Source: Chryseobacterium scophthalmum (lineage in GTDB: Bacteria > Bacteroidota > Bacteroidia > Flavobacteriales > Weeksellaceae). Taken from it: a DNA stretch of 64,000 nt. The notes beneath the pieces were generated by a model. It ran no database searches and had not been told where the DNA came from. It saw nothing but the letters and a program-made list of their open reading frames with translations. Each line of letters opens with the position of its first letter. Position 1 is the first letter of the stretch. Positions 24,974-34,820 of the stretch are shown here, one piece after another. Position numbers and translations under genes: made by a program. Location: positions 95,693 through 159,692 of the forward strand of contig NZ_FSRQ01000006.1 in NCBI RefSeq assembly GCF_900143185.1. The letters run 5' to 3'.

Positions 24974-25007
24974 CAAAAAAAACCGCTCAGAAAAATCTGA
25001 ACGGTTT
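24974..25007 (-). terminator. Rho-independent terminator after groL
   Basis: The stem AAACCGTTCAGA / TCTGAGCGGTTT with a four-base loop is followed by a U run on the minus strand, 28 nt past the groL stop. Confidence 0.85.
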
Positions 25008-25034
25008 ATATATATTTGCCTCGGTCGCCGACCG

Positions 25035-26672
<1,638 letters not shown>

Positions 26673-26768
26673 TTAGATGTTAGACGTCAGATGTTAGACG
26701 CCAAGCATTATTTTAAATTAGTTTTTGTTCAGTTTAAATCTGAAATCTGATGTCTTTTATCTGGAATC

Positions 26769-27047
26769 TTATCCGATAATTCCTAATAGATCAGCTTCCT
26801 TAACGATTAAGAAATCTTTTCCGTCTAATTTTAATTCAGAACCTGAATATTTTCCATAAAGAACTTTGTCACCTACTTGTACAGTTGTAGGCTCATCTTT
26901 TTTACCAGGACCTACTGCTACTACAGTACCTTCTTGAGGTTTCTCTTTTGCGGTGTCTGGAATAATAATACCTGAAGCTGTTTTAGTTTCTGCAGCGATC
27001 GGCTCGATCAAAACTCTGTCTGCTAATGGTTTAAAGTTTACTGACAT
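26769..27047 (-). CDS. groS: Co-chaperonin GroES
   Basis: 92 residues. Recognised by the N-terminal [12 protein letters not shown], the mobile loop near 17-33 ([14 protein letters not shown]), [11 protein letters not shown] near 42 and [11 protein letters not shown] near 63. It caps GroEL in the ATP-bound state. It is the first gene of the groS-groL operon. Two identical 13-mers spaced by 31 nt lie 69-112 nt upstream and are candidates for a stress-control site; no CIRCE element was found. Confidence 0.97.
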   Translation of the reverse strand: MSVNFKPLADRVLIEPIAAETKTASGIIIPDTAKEKPQEGTVVAVGPGKKDEPTTVQVGDKVLYGKYSGSELKLDGKDFLIVKEADLLGIIG

Positions 27048-27115
27048 AATATATTTTATTTTTTAATTATTTCTGTGTTGTAATTGTCTAATTGTATGCC
27101 AAGAGGAGGTTTTTA

Positions 27116-27159
27116 AAATTTTGGCAGACTTTTGAGACGGATTGTGAAATTTTGGCAGA
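27116..27159 (-). promoter_or_regulatory. Paired 13-mers upstream of groS
   Basis: On the minus strand TCTGCCAAAATTT occurs twice, at 27159-27147 and 27128-27116. Start-to-start distance is 31 nt, three helical turns, so a dimeric regulator could bind on one face. A further TTGGCAT lies nearer the gene at about 27104. Function is inferred from position only. Confidence 0.5.
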
Positions 27160-27188
27160 AAAAAAGTTCATTGGTTACAATGAACTTT
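27158..27188 (-). terminator. Rho-independent terminator, 11-bp stem
   Basis: AAAGTTCATTG / CAATGAACTTT with loop GTAA on the minus strand (perfect pairing) is followed by seven U. It ends the transcript of the gene at 27198-28088 just before the groS control region. Confidence 0.9.
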
Positions 27189-27197
27189 AGTAAGTCT

Positions 27198-28088
27198 TTA
27201 TTTACAAGATTGATCATAATCTTGTAATAGCTTCTTGTACATATTTGTATACAGTTCTGTTTTGTATTTCATATTTATTCTTGAGGCTTCTGCTCCTTTT
27301 TTTCCTTTAATCTGAGCTTTTCTTTCAATGTCAGATTCTTTTTTGTTTTCTTTAAAAGTTTTGTTAGAAAAATATTCATTCTTTCTGGCTTCATCTACTT
27401 TTTTCAGGAACTCGGGGCAGTCTGCCCCCACAATTTCGTAGGCTTTGTAGAACTTTTTGTAAAGTTTCTTCATATTAAACAAATCCACAGGACTCAAAGA
27501 GCTGTAATCTACTGGAGCTATTGCAACGGTTTCGTTGGGTTTGCTTATGTAAATCATCACATATATCAATTGGCAGTTATCTTCGTTCCCATTAAATCCT
27601 GCTGCATTATTGCTTCCAAAATCAGCCTTACAAACCATACTTCTGTAGCCATAAAGATTAATTTCTCCTTTTTCCATCAAAGGTAACATCAAAACTCTTC
27701 CTTCGGATTCCAGTTCTAGATTGTTATCTATTTCTTTAACAATTCGTTTGTCGAGCTGAAATTTTTCCTGAGTATCTTCATTGGTATAAATCAAACTTTT
27801 AATATCCGAAACAGGAATAAGCTGTACGGCTGTATCACTTTTTGAAGATTTAAATTTTACCTCTTTTCTATGCAGATTGGCGCTTTTTTCAGAACTTTTA
27901 CCAATATATGAGAAAGTTGCAACATCAGGAAGCATAAAATCTTGTGCAAATCCGATTTTTGTTGACCCGTCTTCCATAAGAATTTCTATGGGTAAAAAAT
28001 CTCTTTTTCCAGTATAAAACTGTAAAGATTGCGCAAAATAAAATTGTGCTGATGCGATAAGCAACAGAAGAATATTGAGCTTTTTCAT
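27198..28088 (-). CDS. Secreted protein of unknown function
   Basis: 296 residues with a signal peptide (MKKLNILLLLIASAQFYFAQ). The first ~180 residues of the mature part are strand-rich (for example RDFLPIEILMEDGSTKIGF near 29-47). The rest is helical and strongly charged, with a Lys/Glu-rich stretch (NKTFKENKKESDIERKAQIK) that may be coiled coil. No domain was recognised. It is 60 nt after the M1 peptidase gene and before the groS promoter, so it may be the last gene of the peptidase transcript. Confidence 0.65.
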   Translation of the reverse strand: MKKLNILLLLIASAQFYFAQSLQFYTGKRDFLPIEILMEDGSTKIGFAQDFMLPDVATFSYIGKSSEKSANLHRKEVKFKSSKSDTAVQLIPVSDIKSLIYTNEDTQEKFQLDKRIVKEIDNNLELESEGRVLMLPLMEKGEINLYGYRSMVCKADFGSNNAAGFNGNEDNCQLIYVMIYISKPNETVAIAPVDYSSLSPVDLFNMKKLYKKFYKAYEIVGADCPEFLKKVDEARKNEYFSNKTFKENKKESDIERKAQIKGKKGAEASRINMKYKTELYTNMYKKLLQDYDQSCK

Positions 28089-28148
28089 ATAAAATGATTA
28101 GTTTTTATTTTTAAATATTGAAATCTGAATTTTTAAAAATAGTAAGGT

Positions 28149-30527
28149 TTAATTTTTCTTTCCTGCAGCCTGCATCGGATTGACCTTTCCATTGGCGCCT
28201 CCTCTCACAGTTCCATTTTGTTTTTCCTTGAAAACATGGAATTTTGAAGTTTCAGAAGAACTGCCGTCATTGCTCCAGAAATTGTTTGAAGTATCAATAT
28301 CTGCAGTTTCTCTCATTGGATCTAGCTGAATTGATTTTAATTTTTTGTCAAAATAAAAGGTCTTCGAAATTTTCTTTTCATTGTGTCTCCAGATTTGAGC
28401 CGACGATTTATCTCTTAATTTTGAACCGTCTTCAAAGGTAAATTCAAGAATAACCGGCATTACCAAACCTCCTTTATTTACAAAGTCAATTTGATAAGCA
28501 TTGATGTTTTTAAGCTTTTCCTGTTCTTTTTTGTCTAAAGCGATATTTCCTTCTGTTTTTAAAGTGTATTCTTTATTGGTATCTACTTTTTCCTGACCAC
28601 GGTCATAGCGATAATAAAAATCCTGAAGGTCTTTGTCTTTTTCCACTTCAAAATTAATGGTCATATCTTCTCTGTTTCGGATCTTTGAAATATCTTCAAA
28701 AGGATTTTGTAGTGGTTCTTCTACTTTATATTTTCCTTCAACAGATTCTGAAATTGTATTAAAATCCGGACTTGCTATGGTTACTTTATCGATCGCAATA
28801 TCTACAGGATCTGTTCCGTAAAACCAACCTCTCCAGAACCAATCTAAGTCTTCACCGCTTGCATCTTCCATTGTTCTGAAAAAATCTGCAGGTTCAGGAT
28901 GTTTGAAAGCCCATCTTTTAGAATAAGTTTTAAAAGCTTTGTCGAAAAGCTCTCTTCCCATAATGGTTTCACGAAGAATATTCAATCCTGTCGCAGGTTT
29001 TGAATAGGCATTCGGACCAAACTGAATAATATTTTCAGAATTACTCATAATTGGTTCAAGCTGATCTTTCGGAAGCTTCATGTAATCAACAATCGTCCAA
29101 GCCGGACCACGTTTTGAAGGGAATTTATTGTCCCATTTTTCTTCCGTTAAATATTCTGTGAAAGTATTTAAACCTTCATCCATCCAGCTCCATTGTCTTT
29201 CGTCTGAATTGATGATCATCGGGAAAAAGTTATGCCCCACTTCATGAATAATTACACCAATCATTCCATTTTTAGTGCCTTCAGAATAAGTTCCGTCTTT
29301 TTCGGTTCTTCCAAAGTTGAAACAGATCATCGGATATTCCATACCGTTCGAAGCTTCCACAGATTGAGCAACCGGATAAGGATACGGAATTGTAAATTCT
29401 GAATACGTTTTAATCGTATGAGCAACAGCTTTTGTTGAATATTTTCTGTACAGACCATAAGCTTCTTTAGGGTAGAAACTCATCGCCATTACTTTATTGT
29501 TGTTTTCAGGAATGGTAACGCCCATGGCATCCCAAATAAATTTTCTTGAAGAAGTCCAGGCAAAATCTCTTACATCCTTTGCTTCAAAAAACCAAGTTTT
29601 TCTTTGTTTTGAATGATTTTTCTCTGCTTTTTTAGCTTCATCCAAAGTCACAATTTCTACAGGTTCGTTTGAAGTCTGAGACTTTTTATATCTTGATAAT
29701 TGTTCTGATGAAAGAACTTGTTCGTAATTTTTACACTCCCCGGTTCCACCAATAATATGATCGGCAGGAACGTTCATCGAAACTTTATAATTTCCAAAAA
29801 CTAAAGCAAATTCACCTCTTCCTGTGAACTGATGATTTTGCCATCCGTGAAAATCACTATAAACGCACATTCTCGGGAACCATTGGGTAATGGTGTACAG
29901 ATCATTTCCGTCTTCTGCGAAATTTTCGTAACCGCCACGACCACCCATTTTTATTCTGTTCGGAATATTATAATTCCAATCAATTTTAAAAATGAATTTT
30001 TCGCCTTTTTTCAAAACTTTAGGCAAATCAATACGCATCATGGTTTTGTTGACGGTATATTTCAACGGATTTCCTGAAATATCAGTTACTTTTTCCAAAT
30101 TTACGCCAAGACCGTTATCTTTTGCGGGAAGATCAGTCGTCTTTAATTGCTGGTCATTTAAAGATTTTGGAAGGGTAGAAGAGAACTGATAATCAGCTTT
30201 ATTTAATGTTGACTGTTGGTTTTCATCTAGCTGAAGCCAAATATAATCTAGATCGTCGGGCGAATTATTATGATAAGTAACCGTTTCAGAACCTTTCAGA
30301 TTTCTTTTATCTTCATCAAGATATGCGGTGATGTCGTAATCTGCCCTGTTTTGCCAATAAGCCTGTCCTGGAGCTCCGGAAGCTGTTCTGTAAACGTTTG
30401 GTGTAGGAAGAATGGTTCCCAACTGTTCAAACCTGTTTCCGTGATTGCTTCCCGGATTATTTTGAATATTCTGAGCAAAAGCGCCGGTATAAAATAGAAC
30501 TGAAAGTGCAGCAACTTTAAATTTCAT
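28149..30527 (-). CDS. M1 family metallopeptidase
   Basis: 792 residues with a signal peptide (MKFKVAALSVLFYTGAFAQ). An N-terminal beta domain (TAYLDEDKRNLKGSETVTYH) leads to the catalytic domain: ASNGMEYPM near 395 in place of the usual GAMEN, then VIIHEVGHNFFPM near 423-435 (HExxH zinc site) and WMDEGLNTFTEY about 18 residues later with the third ligand Glu. A long C-terminal helical/beta region follows. The protein is an aminopeptidase-like enzyme, probably periplasmic. Related Bacteroidota genomes often keep this gene beside HupE- and DUF6702-coding genes, as seen here. Confidence 0.9.
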   Translation of the reverse strand: MKFKVAALSVLFYTGAFAQNIQNNPGSNHGNRFEQLGTILPTPNVYRTASGAPGQAYWQNRADYDITAYLDEDKRNLKGSETVTYHNNSPDDLDYIWLQLDENQQSTLNKADYQFSSTLPKSLNDQQLKTTDLPAKDNGLGVNLEKVTDISGNPLKYTVNKTMMRIDLPKVLKKGEKFIFKIDWNYNIPNRIKMGGRGGYENFAEDGNDLYTITQWFPRMCVYSDFHGWQNHQFTGRGEFALVFGNYKVSMNVPADHIIGGTGECKNYEQVLSSEQLSRYKKSQTSNEPVEIVTLDEAKKAEKNHSKQRKTWFFEAKDVRDFAWTSSRKFIWDAMGVTIPENNNKVMAMSFYPKEAYGLYRKYSTKAVAHTIKTYSEFTIPYPYPVAQSVEASNGMEYPMICFNFGRTEKDGTYSEGTKNGMIGVIIHEVGHNFFPMIINSDERQWSWMDEGLNTFTEYLTEEKWDNKFPSKRGPAWTIVDYMKLPKDQLEPIMSNSENIIQFGPNAYSKPATGLNILRETIMGRELFDKAFKTYSKRWAFKHPEPADFFRTMEDASGEDLDWFWRGWFYGTDPVDIAIDKVTIASPDFNTISESVEGKYKVEEPLQNPFEDISKIRNREDMTINFEVEKDKDLQDFYYRYDRGQEKVDTNKEYTLKTEGNIALDKKEQEKLKNINAYQIDFVNKGGLVMPVILEFTFEDGSKLRDKSSAQIWRHNEKKISKTFYFDKKLKSIQLDPMRETADIDTSNNFWSNDGSSSETSKFHVFKEKQNGTVRGGANGKVNPMQAAGKKN

Positions 30528-30538
30528 AGCTAATATTT

Positions 30539-30910
30539 TTAATTGTTTTCAGGAAAAGCTAACCACCAGTCTTCCATTGATTTTATAATAGGCAAAAAGG
30601 CAATCCCTTTTTCTGTTAATTTGTATTCTACTCTCGGAGGAATTTCAGCATAAGCAATTCTCAAAATAAGACCGTCGTTTTCCAATTCCTTTAAAATCGT
30701 GGTTAATGTTCCCTGTGCTAAATTATCTAATTCCCGCTTCAGAACTCCGAATCTTTTTGGACACTCATTAGCGATAATTTTTATCAGAGAAATCTTCCAT
30801 TTTCCATTAATCATCTTCAAAGCGTGTTCTGCGTAGCAATTATTTGCCAGAAAAAGAAAATTTTCTGTACAGCTAACGTTTTCATTATCAGAATTAGTAT
30901 TAAAATTCAT
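30539..30910 (-). CDS. HxlR family transcriptional regulator
   Basis: 123 residues with a single winged-helix domain. The family core is clear: a Cys-containing N-terminus (FLANNCYAEHALKMINGKWK near 25-44), FGVLKRELDNLAQGTLTTIL near 74-93 as the recognition helix region, and RVEYKLTEKGIAF near 104. Members sense thiol-reactive stress through the N-terminal Cys and repress a neighbouring gene. It is divergent from an MFS efflux gene with only 86 nt between starts, so autoregulation plus control of that pump is likely. Confidence 0.9.
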   Translation of the reverse strand: MNFNTNSDNENVSCTENFLFLANNCYAEHALKMINGKWKISLIKIIANECPKRFGVLKRELDNLAQGTLTTILKELENDGLILRIAYAEIPPRVEYKLTEKGIAFLPIIKSMEDWWLAFPENN

Positions 30911-30934
30911 ACTGAGTATGTTTTTCTTACCTAC

Positions 30935-30965
30935 TTGACAGCAGGATTTGAGGTTCTTACTTTTG
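30935..30965 (+). promoter_or_regulatory. Promoter of the MFS gene, TTG-N20-TACTTTTG
   Basis: TTG at 30935-30937 is followed after exactly 20 nt by TACTTTTG at 30958-30965. The ATG is at 30997. The segment GTTCTTACTTTTGA partly repeats TTCTTACCTACTTGA at 30924, which may form an HxlR operator. Confidence 0.65.
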
Positions 30966-30996
30966 ATGCCGTAAAGTTAAAATATTATCAATAAAA

Positions 30997-32382
30997 ATGA
31001 GAAATTTTCAAGAGTTTAACAAATGGCTGAGTTTAATTGTCATTTCGATGTCGATTTTTTTATGTGTTTTGGATCTTTTCATTGTTAATATTGCAATACC
31101 ATCTATTAAAAATTCTATTAACGCAAGTACCTCCGAAACGCAGTTTATAATCGTTTTTTATATTATCGGCTACGGTGCTTTTCTGATTACGGGAAGTAAA
31201 ATAGGGAACAAATATGGGCATAAGAAAACTTTTATCGTTTCCATGTTCAGCTTTATGTTGTTCTCATTTTTTTGTGGAAGTTCTACTTCTGCAACAGCAT
31301 TGAATGTAAGTCGGCTTTTCCAGGGGATCTCGGCTTCTTTTATGATTCCACAAGGTGTTGCTTTAATTTCCAATGTTTTTACAATTGAAGAAGAAAGGGT
31401 GAAAGCTCTTGGAATTTACGGTGCGATTGCAGGAATAGCCTCGGTCATAGGGCAGGTTTTAGGTGGAATACTCCCTGATCTTCATTTTAGTTTTGATGCA
31501 TGGCGACTTGTTTTCTTTATCAATATTCCGATTGCGATTTTGGTCATTATTTTAGCGAATAAATATTTGAAAGAAGTTGAGATTAACCGAAAAGAATCTA
31601 TCCAGATCTTTCCACAAATAATATTGATTATTCTCCTGATTGTTTTGATGTATGAAATTGTAATCGGTGGAGAAGAAGGGTTGAGTACAAGCAATATTCT
31701 GTTACTGCTTTCATCTTTAGCAGGTTTGATTATTTTTATTTTAAATCAAAAAAATAAATTTAAAAAGGGAAAAGAAGTTTTGATCAACATGAAACCTTTT
31801 TTATATCCGAGTTTTAAAATAGCGCTTTTTGCAGCGGTAACTTATTACTTAGTTCAGGATTCTTATTTTTTCATGAATGCCAATTTTTTTGAAGAACACC
31901 ATCATTTAAGCTCTACAAAAACAGGATTATTGTTTGCTTGCCAAGGAATCGGTTATGTTTTAGCATCTTTATTATCCGTTAGATTTTTAAATAAATATCA
32001 GGAGAAATTTATTGTTTTCGGTTTACTAATTATGATATTAGGACTTATAGGTCATATTTATGCCATCAATACTTCCGTAATCAGCTTACCAATTATTTCT
32101 ATTGTTTTATTCTTTTATGGAATAGGATGCGGAATCGTTTTGCCATCTATGTTTACCAATGCAATGAGAAAATTACCTGTTTCAATTACTTCCCTTGCAA
32201 GCGGAGTTTATTTAACGATACAACAAATCTCTATAGGATTTGGGGTGAGTTTGGTTGGCAGGGTTTATTTTAGTTTTGAAGATGGTTACTTTATGGCAAC
32301 TTTAGTAATGATCGTTTTACTGTTGGTTACCATAAGTATATTTTTAATTTCAGGTTTTAGATTAAAAAGGAACTCTTTCTAA
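30997..32382 (+). CDS. MFS transporter, DHA2 (drug:H+ antiporter) type
   Basis: 461 residues with 14 predicted membrane segments, the size and topology of the EmrB/QacA group. The opening MSIFLCVLDLFIVNIAIPSI near 18-37 carries the LDxTIVNVALP-like motif C1. GYGAFLITGSKIGNKYGHKK near 57-76 is the loop 2-3 motif A. FMIPQGVALISNVF near 116 is motif C-like. It probably exports toxic compounds using the proton gradient. The divergent HxlR gene is its likely regulator. Its last 21 nt overlap the convergent HupE-like gene. Confidence 0.88.
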   Translation: MRNFQEFNKWLSLIVISMSIFLCVLDLFIVNIAIPSIKNSINASTSETQFIIVFYIIGYGAFLITGSKIGNKYGHKKTFIVSMFSFMLFSFFCGSSTSATALNVSRLFQGISASFMIPQGVALISNVFTIEEERVKALGIYGAIAGIASVIGQVLGGILPDLHFSFDAWRLVFFINIPIAILVIILANKYLKEVEINRKESIQIFPQIILIILLIVLMYEIVIGGEEGLSTSNILLLLSSLAGLIIFILNQKNKFKKGKEVLINMKPFLYPSFKIALFAAVTYYLVQDSYFFMNANFFEEHHHLSSTKTGLLFACQGIGYVLASLLSVRFLNKYQEKFIVFGLLIMILGLIGHIYAINTSVISLPIISIVLFFYGIGCGIVLPSMFTNAMRKLPVSITSLASGVYLTIQQISIGFGVSLVGRVYFSFEDGYFMATLVMIVLLLVTISIFLISGFRLKRNSF

Positions 32383-32940
32383 TGTCATTTTTAAAGCCAG
32401 TGCAAAAACTCCCGATGATACAAAAAGGATCCAGTCTTTTTTGTTGATCTTGAATAGGTTTAAAAGAATGAAAAGCAAAATTAAAATAGCAAAAACAATA
32501 ACAATTTGGCCAGCTTCCAAACCAATATTAAAACCTAAAAGCGGAACGGCAATGCTCTGGCTTTTAGCGATCATCACTCTTGCGGTATTGGCAAATCCTA
32601 ACCCGTGAATCAGCCCGAAAAATAATGCTAAATAATAGTTGGTTTTATTCTGAGTCTGTTTTTTATTTTTCATTACAATATTTCCGGCAGCGGTTAAAAC
32701 AATCGTCAAAGGAATCAAAAATTCAACCCAATCTGAAGGAAGTCTTACCACATCGAGAATACTTAAAGCCAATGTTATCGAATGTCCGATGGTAAATGCA
32801 GTTACCAAGATCAGAATTTTTTTCCATTCTTTGAAGGTGTAAACAGCAATTAAAGCCAAAACAAAAAGCTGATGATCAAGCGCATCTAATGAAATAATGT
32901 GTTCCCAACCGAGTTTTAAATAAAATAAAAAGTCTTGCAT
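32362..32940 (-). CDS. HupE/UreJ-like membrane protein
   Basis: 192 residues with about six membrane segments. Family marks: a leading WEHIISLDALDHQLFVLAL near 13-31, FTIGHSITLALS near 50-61 and GLIHGLGFANTAR near 109-121. Members named HupE/UreJ are linked to nickel or cobalt supply, but Bacteroidota copies next to DUF6702, as here, have no proven role. It overlaps the MFS gene tail to tail by 21 nt. The DUF6702 gene starts 78 nt away on the opposite strand, so the region between is a shared promoter zone. Confidence 0.85.
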   Translation of the reverse strand: MQDFLFYLKLGWEHIISLDALDHQLFVLALIAVYTFKEWKKILILVTAFTIGHSITLALSILDVVRLPSDWVEFLIPLTIVLTAAGNIVMKNKKQTQNKTNYYLALFFGLIHGLGFANTARVMIAKSQSIAVPLLGFNIGLEAGQIVIVFAILILLFILLNLFKINKKDWILFVSSGVFALALKMTLERVPF

Positions 32941-33018
32941 TATGGTATGAATATTAGGTTTACGAAAATAATGATTAATTTCGGAACAGATTTGAATGGT
33001 TAATGAGTTTTTATAAAT

Positions 33019-33519
33019 ATGAAAAAAGTTTTTGTTTTTTTAGTGCCCCTTTTATTGTTGTTTTCTTTCACCAAAGTAAAACACCCTTATCACGTTGGTT
33101 CGGTAGAAATCAATTACAATTCAAAATCAAAAACTTTTGAAATTACCGGAAGGTTTTTCTTAGACGATTTAGAAAATGGTCTAAGCAAGAAATACGGAAA
33201 GCCTTTTCATTTTAATGATTTAAAATATAAAGCTCAAATCAATGAAGCTTTAAAAATCTACAGTTCAGAATATTTTAAACTGAAAACAGATAATGAGTTT
33301 TTAAAAATAAATTACGTCGGCTATGAAGAAGACAGCGAATCGGTAAATATTTACTTGGAATCTGAAAAAGTGGAGAATCCAAAAAAAGTAGAAGCTGCTG
33401 TGAGTTTTCTTTACAATTTATTTGATGATCAGATCAATCTCGTTCATATCATCATCAATGGAAACCGTAAAAGTGAAAAGCTGACATATCCGAATCGATA
33501 TTTATTTCAACAATTTTAA
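33019..33519 (+). CDS. DUF6702 family secreted protein
   Basis: 166 residues with a signal peptide (MKKVFVFLVPLLLLFSFTK). The mature start KHPYHVGSVEINYNSKSKTF and the following EITGRFFLDDLENGL fit the DUF6702 pattern, as does the ending KLTYPNRYLFQQF. The function is unknown. It is divergent from the HupE/UreJ-like gene, its usual neighbour in Bacteroidota. Its stop lies 3 nt from the stop of the ACP phosphodiesterase-like gene, so the two transcripts end head-on with no separate terminator visible. Confidence 0.8.
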   Translation: MKKVFVFLVPLLLLFSFTKVKHPYHVGSVEINYNSKSKTFEITGRFFLDDLENGLSKKYGKPFHFNDLKYKAQINEALKIYSSEYFKLKTDNEFLKINYVGYEEDSESVNIYLESEKVENPKKVEAAVSFLYNLFDDQINLVHIIINGNRKSEKLTYPNRYLFQQF

Positions 33520-33522
33520 AAT

Positions 33523-34116
33523 TTATTTTTGAAGTTGTAGCCGTGTATTTTCTGCTTTTGCATGAGCTAAAAGGTCAGGAAAGAAATCATGATAGCATTT
33601 CTGTAAAATCTCTTTGTTATCTAAAAAAGCCTGAAAAACCGGAATATCTTTATCTAAATATTTTGCTTTATTCAAAACATTCTGAATACTGAATTTAATT
33701 CCCCAGTCTTCACGATAATTATACAACCAATCATCATGCTCCATTTTGGTAAGCATTCTTTTAAAATTTTCTGAAAGAAATTGCTCATTTTCATTAAGAA
33801 CTCGGTAGACTTTTAAAGAATGTTCTTTCCAGCCTTTTAAAGAATTTAAGCTGAGATCTGTCGCCAGAAAATGATCCATCGAAACATCTACAAAAGCACC
33901 TGCGTAAAGCCTTACGAGCGGACTGAAAACTTTTTTTGCCTCATGAATAGCTGGATGAGAATCGGTAAACGTATCAATCGAGCGATGAAGAGTAATGCCA
34001 TCCTGAATGTCTTTCGGAAATGAATATCGGTCTTTGTTTCGAATGAAATCTTCGAGAAACTGCCCGACAATTTGTCCGTCATTGAAAGTAAGAAAAGAGT
34101 GGGCGAGAAAGTTCAT
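33523..34116 (-). CDS. Acyl carrier protein phosphodiesterase family protein (AcpH-like)
   Basis: 197 residues. The start MNFLAHSFLTF, then the metal-binding HD-like blocks GITLHRSIDTFTDSHP near 41-56 and GAFVDVSMDHFLA near 73-85, match the ACP_PD family. AcpH of E. coli removes 4'-phosphopantetheine from acyl carrier protein; whether this copy does so is inferred. Its ATG shares a 4-nt ATGA overlap with the stop of the VanW-like gene, so translation is coupled. Confidence 0.85.
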   Translation of the reverse strand: MNFLAHSFLTFNDGQIVGQFLEDFIRNKDRYSFPKDIQDGITLHRSIDTFTDSHPAIHEAKKVFSPLVRLYAGAFVDVSMDHFLATDLSLNSLKGWKEHSLKVYRVLNENEQFLSENFKRMLTKMEHDDWLYNYREDWGIKFSIQNVLNKAKYLDKDIPVFQAFLDNKEILQKCYHDFFPDLLAHAKAENTRLQLQK

Positions 34117-34820
34117 AAACGAATATAGAAATTTTTAAATAAACTTCGGTCATTAATTAAAGTTTCTACCCAAACTCCATTTTCTATTTCATGGTATTTG
34201 AAATTGATGGTGTTGAGTTTTATTTCATTTTGAGAAATTATTGTGAAACAAAGTTGATTTTCATGTACCCGACATTTGAATTGTACAGGAAACGGAAAAT
34301 TATTCTTGATTTGTAAATCTTTATACCCAAAAACCACAGTAGAATCTGAACCTAAAGGCGTGAAACGTTCGTCTTCTTTATAAATATCCACAGAATGAGG
34401 ATGTCTTTCTAAAATTTCTAACCCGAATTGCAAGGTTGAATAATATAAAATGGATGAAAACTGACAGATTCCACCACCAAAATCTTGTGAAATATTATTT
34501 TTAATTAAATTTCTGCCTTCTTTAAAATTGTTTTGTTTGCTCGGTTTTCCTACGGTTTTCCAAAAAGAAAAAACTTCATTCGGCTGAATAATCAGGTTGT
34601 TTATTTTTTCAGAAGCGATTTTTAAATTGTGAATTTTATTTTCATAAAAATCTCCTTTTCTGATGGTTTGTTTAAACTCGGTTTGGTGATTTCCAATATC
34701 ATTTTCGCTGTAAATTTTAGAATAAAAATGATTGCTTTTTTGTTCATGAAAAAATCTTTGCAATAATCGGTATTGCAATTTCCATTGATAAGGAAGTGAG
34801 TCTTTTATAAACTGTTTCAT
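34113..34820 (-). CDS. VanW family protein
   Basis: The ATG at 34820 (MKQFIKDSLPYQWKLQYRLL) is chosen because it forms an ATGA overlap with the stop of the methyltransferase gene; a start at 34877 would lie deep inside that gene. The product has 235 residues without a signal peptide. The VanW core is clear: PNEVFSFWKTVG near 79, then GGGICQFSSILYYSTLQFGL near 112-131 and ERHPHSVDIY. VanW occurs in some glycopeptide-resistance clusters but has no proven activity, and no other van gene is present here. It lies between the methyltransferase and AcpH-like genes, translationally coupled to both. Confidence 0.88.
   Translation of the reverse strand: MKQFIKDSLPYQWKLQYRLLQRFFHEQKSNHFYSKIYSENDIGNHQTEFKQTIRKGDFYENKIHNLKIASEKINNLIIQPNEVFSFWKTVGKPSKQNNFKEGRNLIKNNISQDFGGGICQFSSILYYSTLQFGLEILERHPHSVDIYKEDERFTPLGSDSTVVFGYKDLQIKNNFPFPVQFKCRVHENQLCFTIISQNEIKLNTINFKYHEIENGVWVETLINDRSLFKNFYIRL

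Noticed and set aside
34113..34820. VanW gene as evidence of a glycopeptide-resistance cluster
   Set aside because: No vanH, vanA/B-type ligase, vanX or sensor genes are present; VanW-family genes are widespread outside such clusters.
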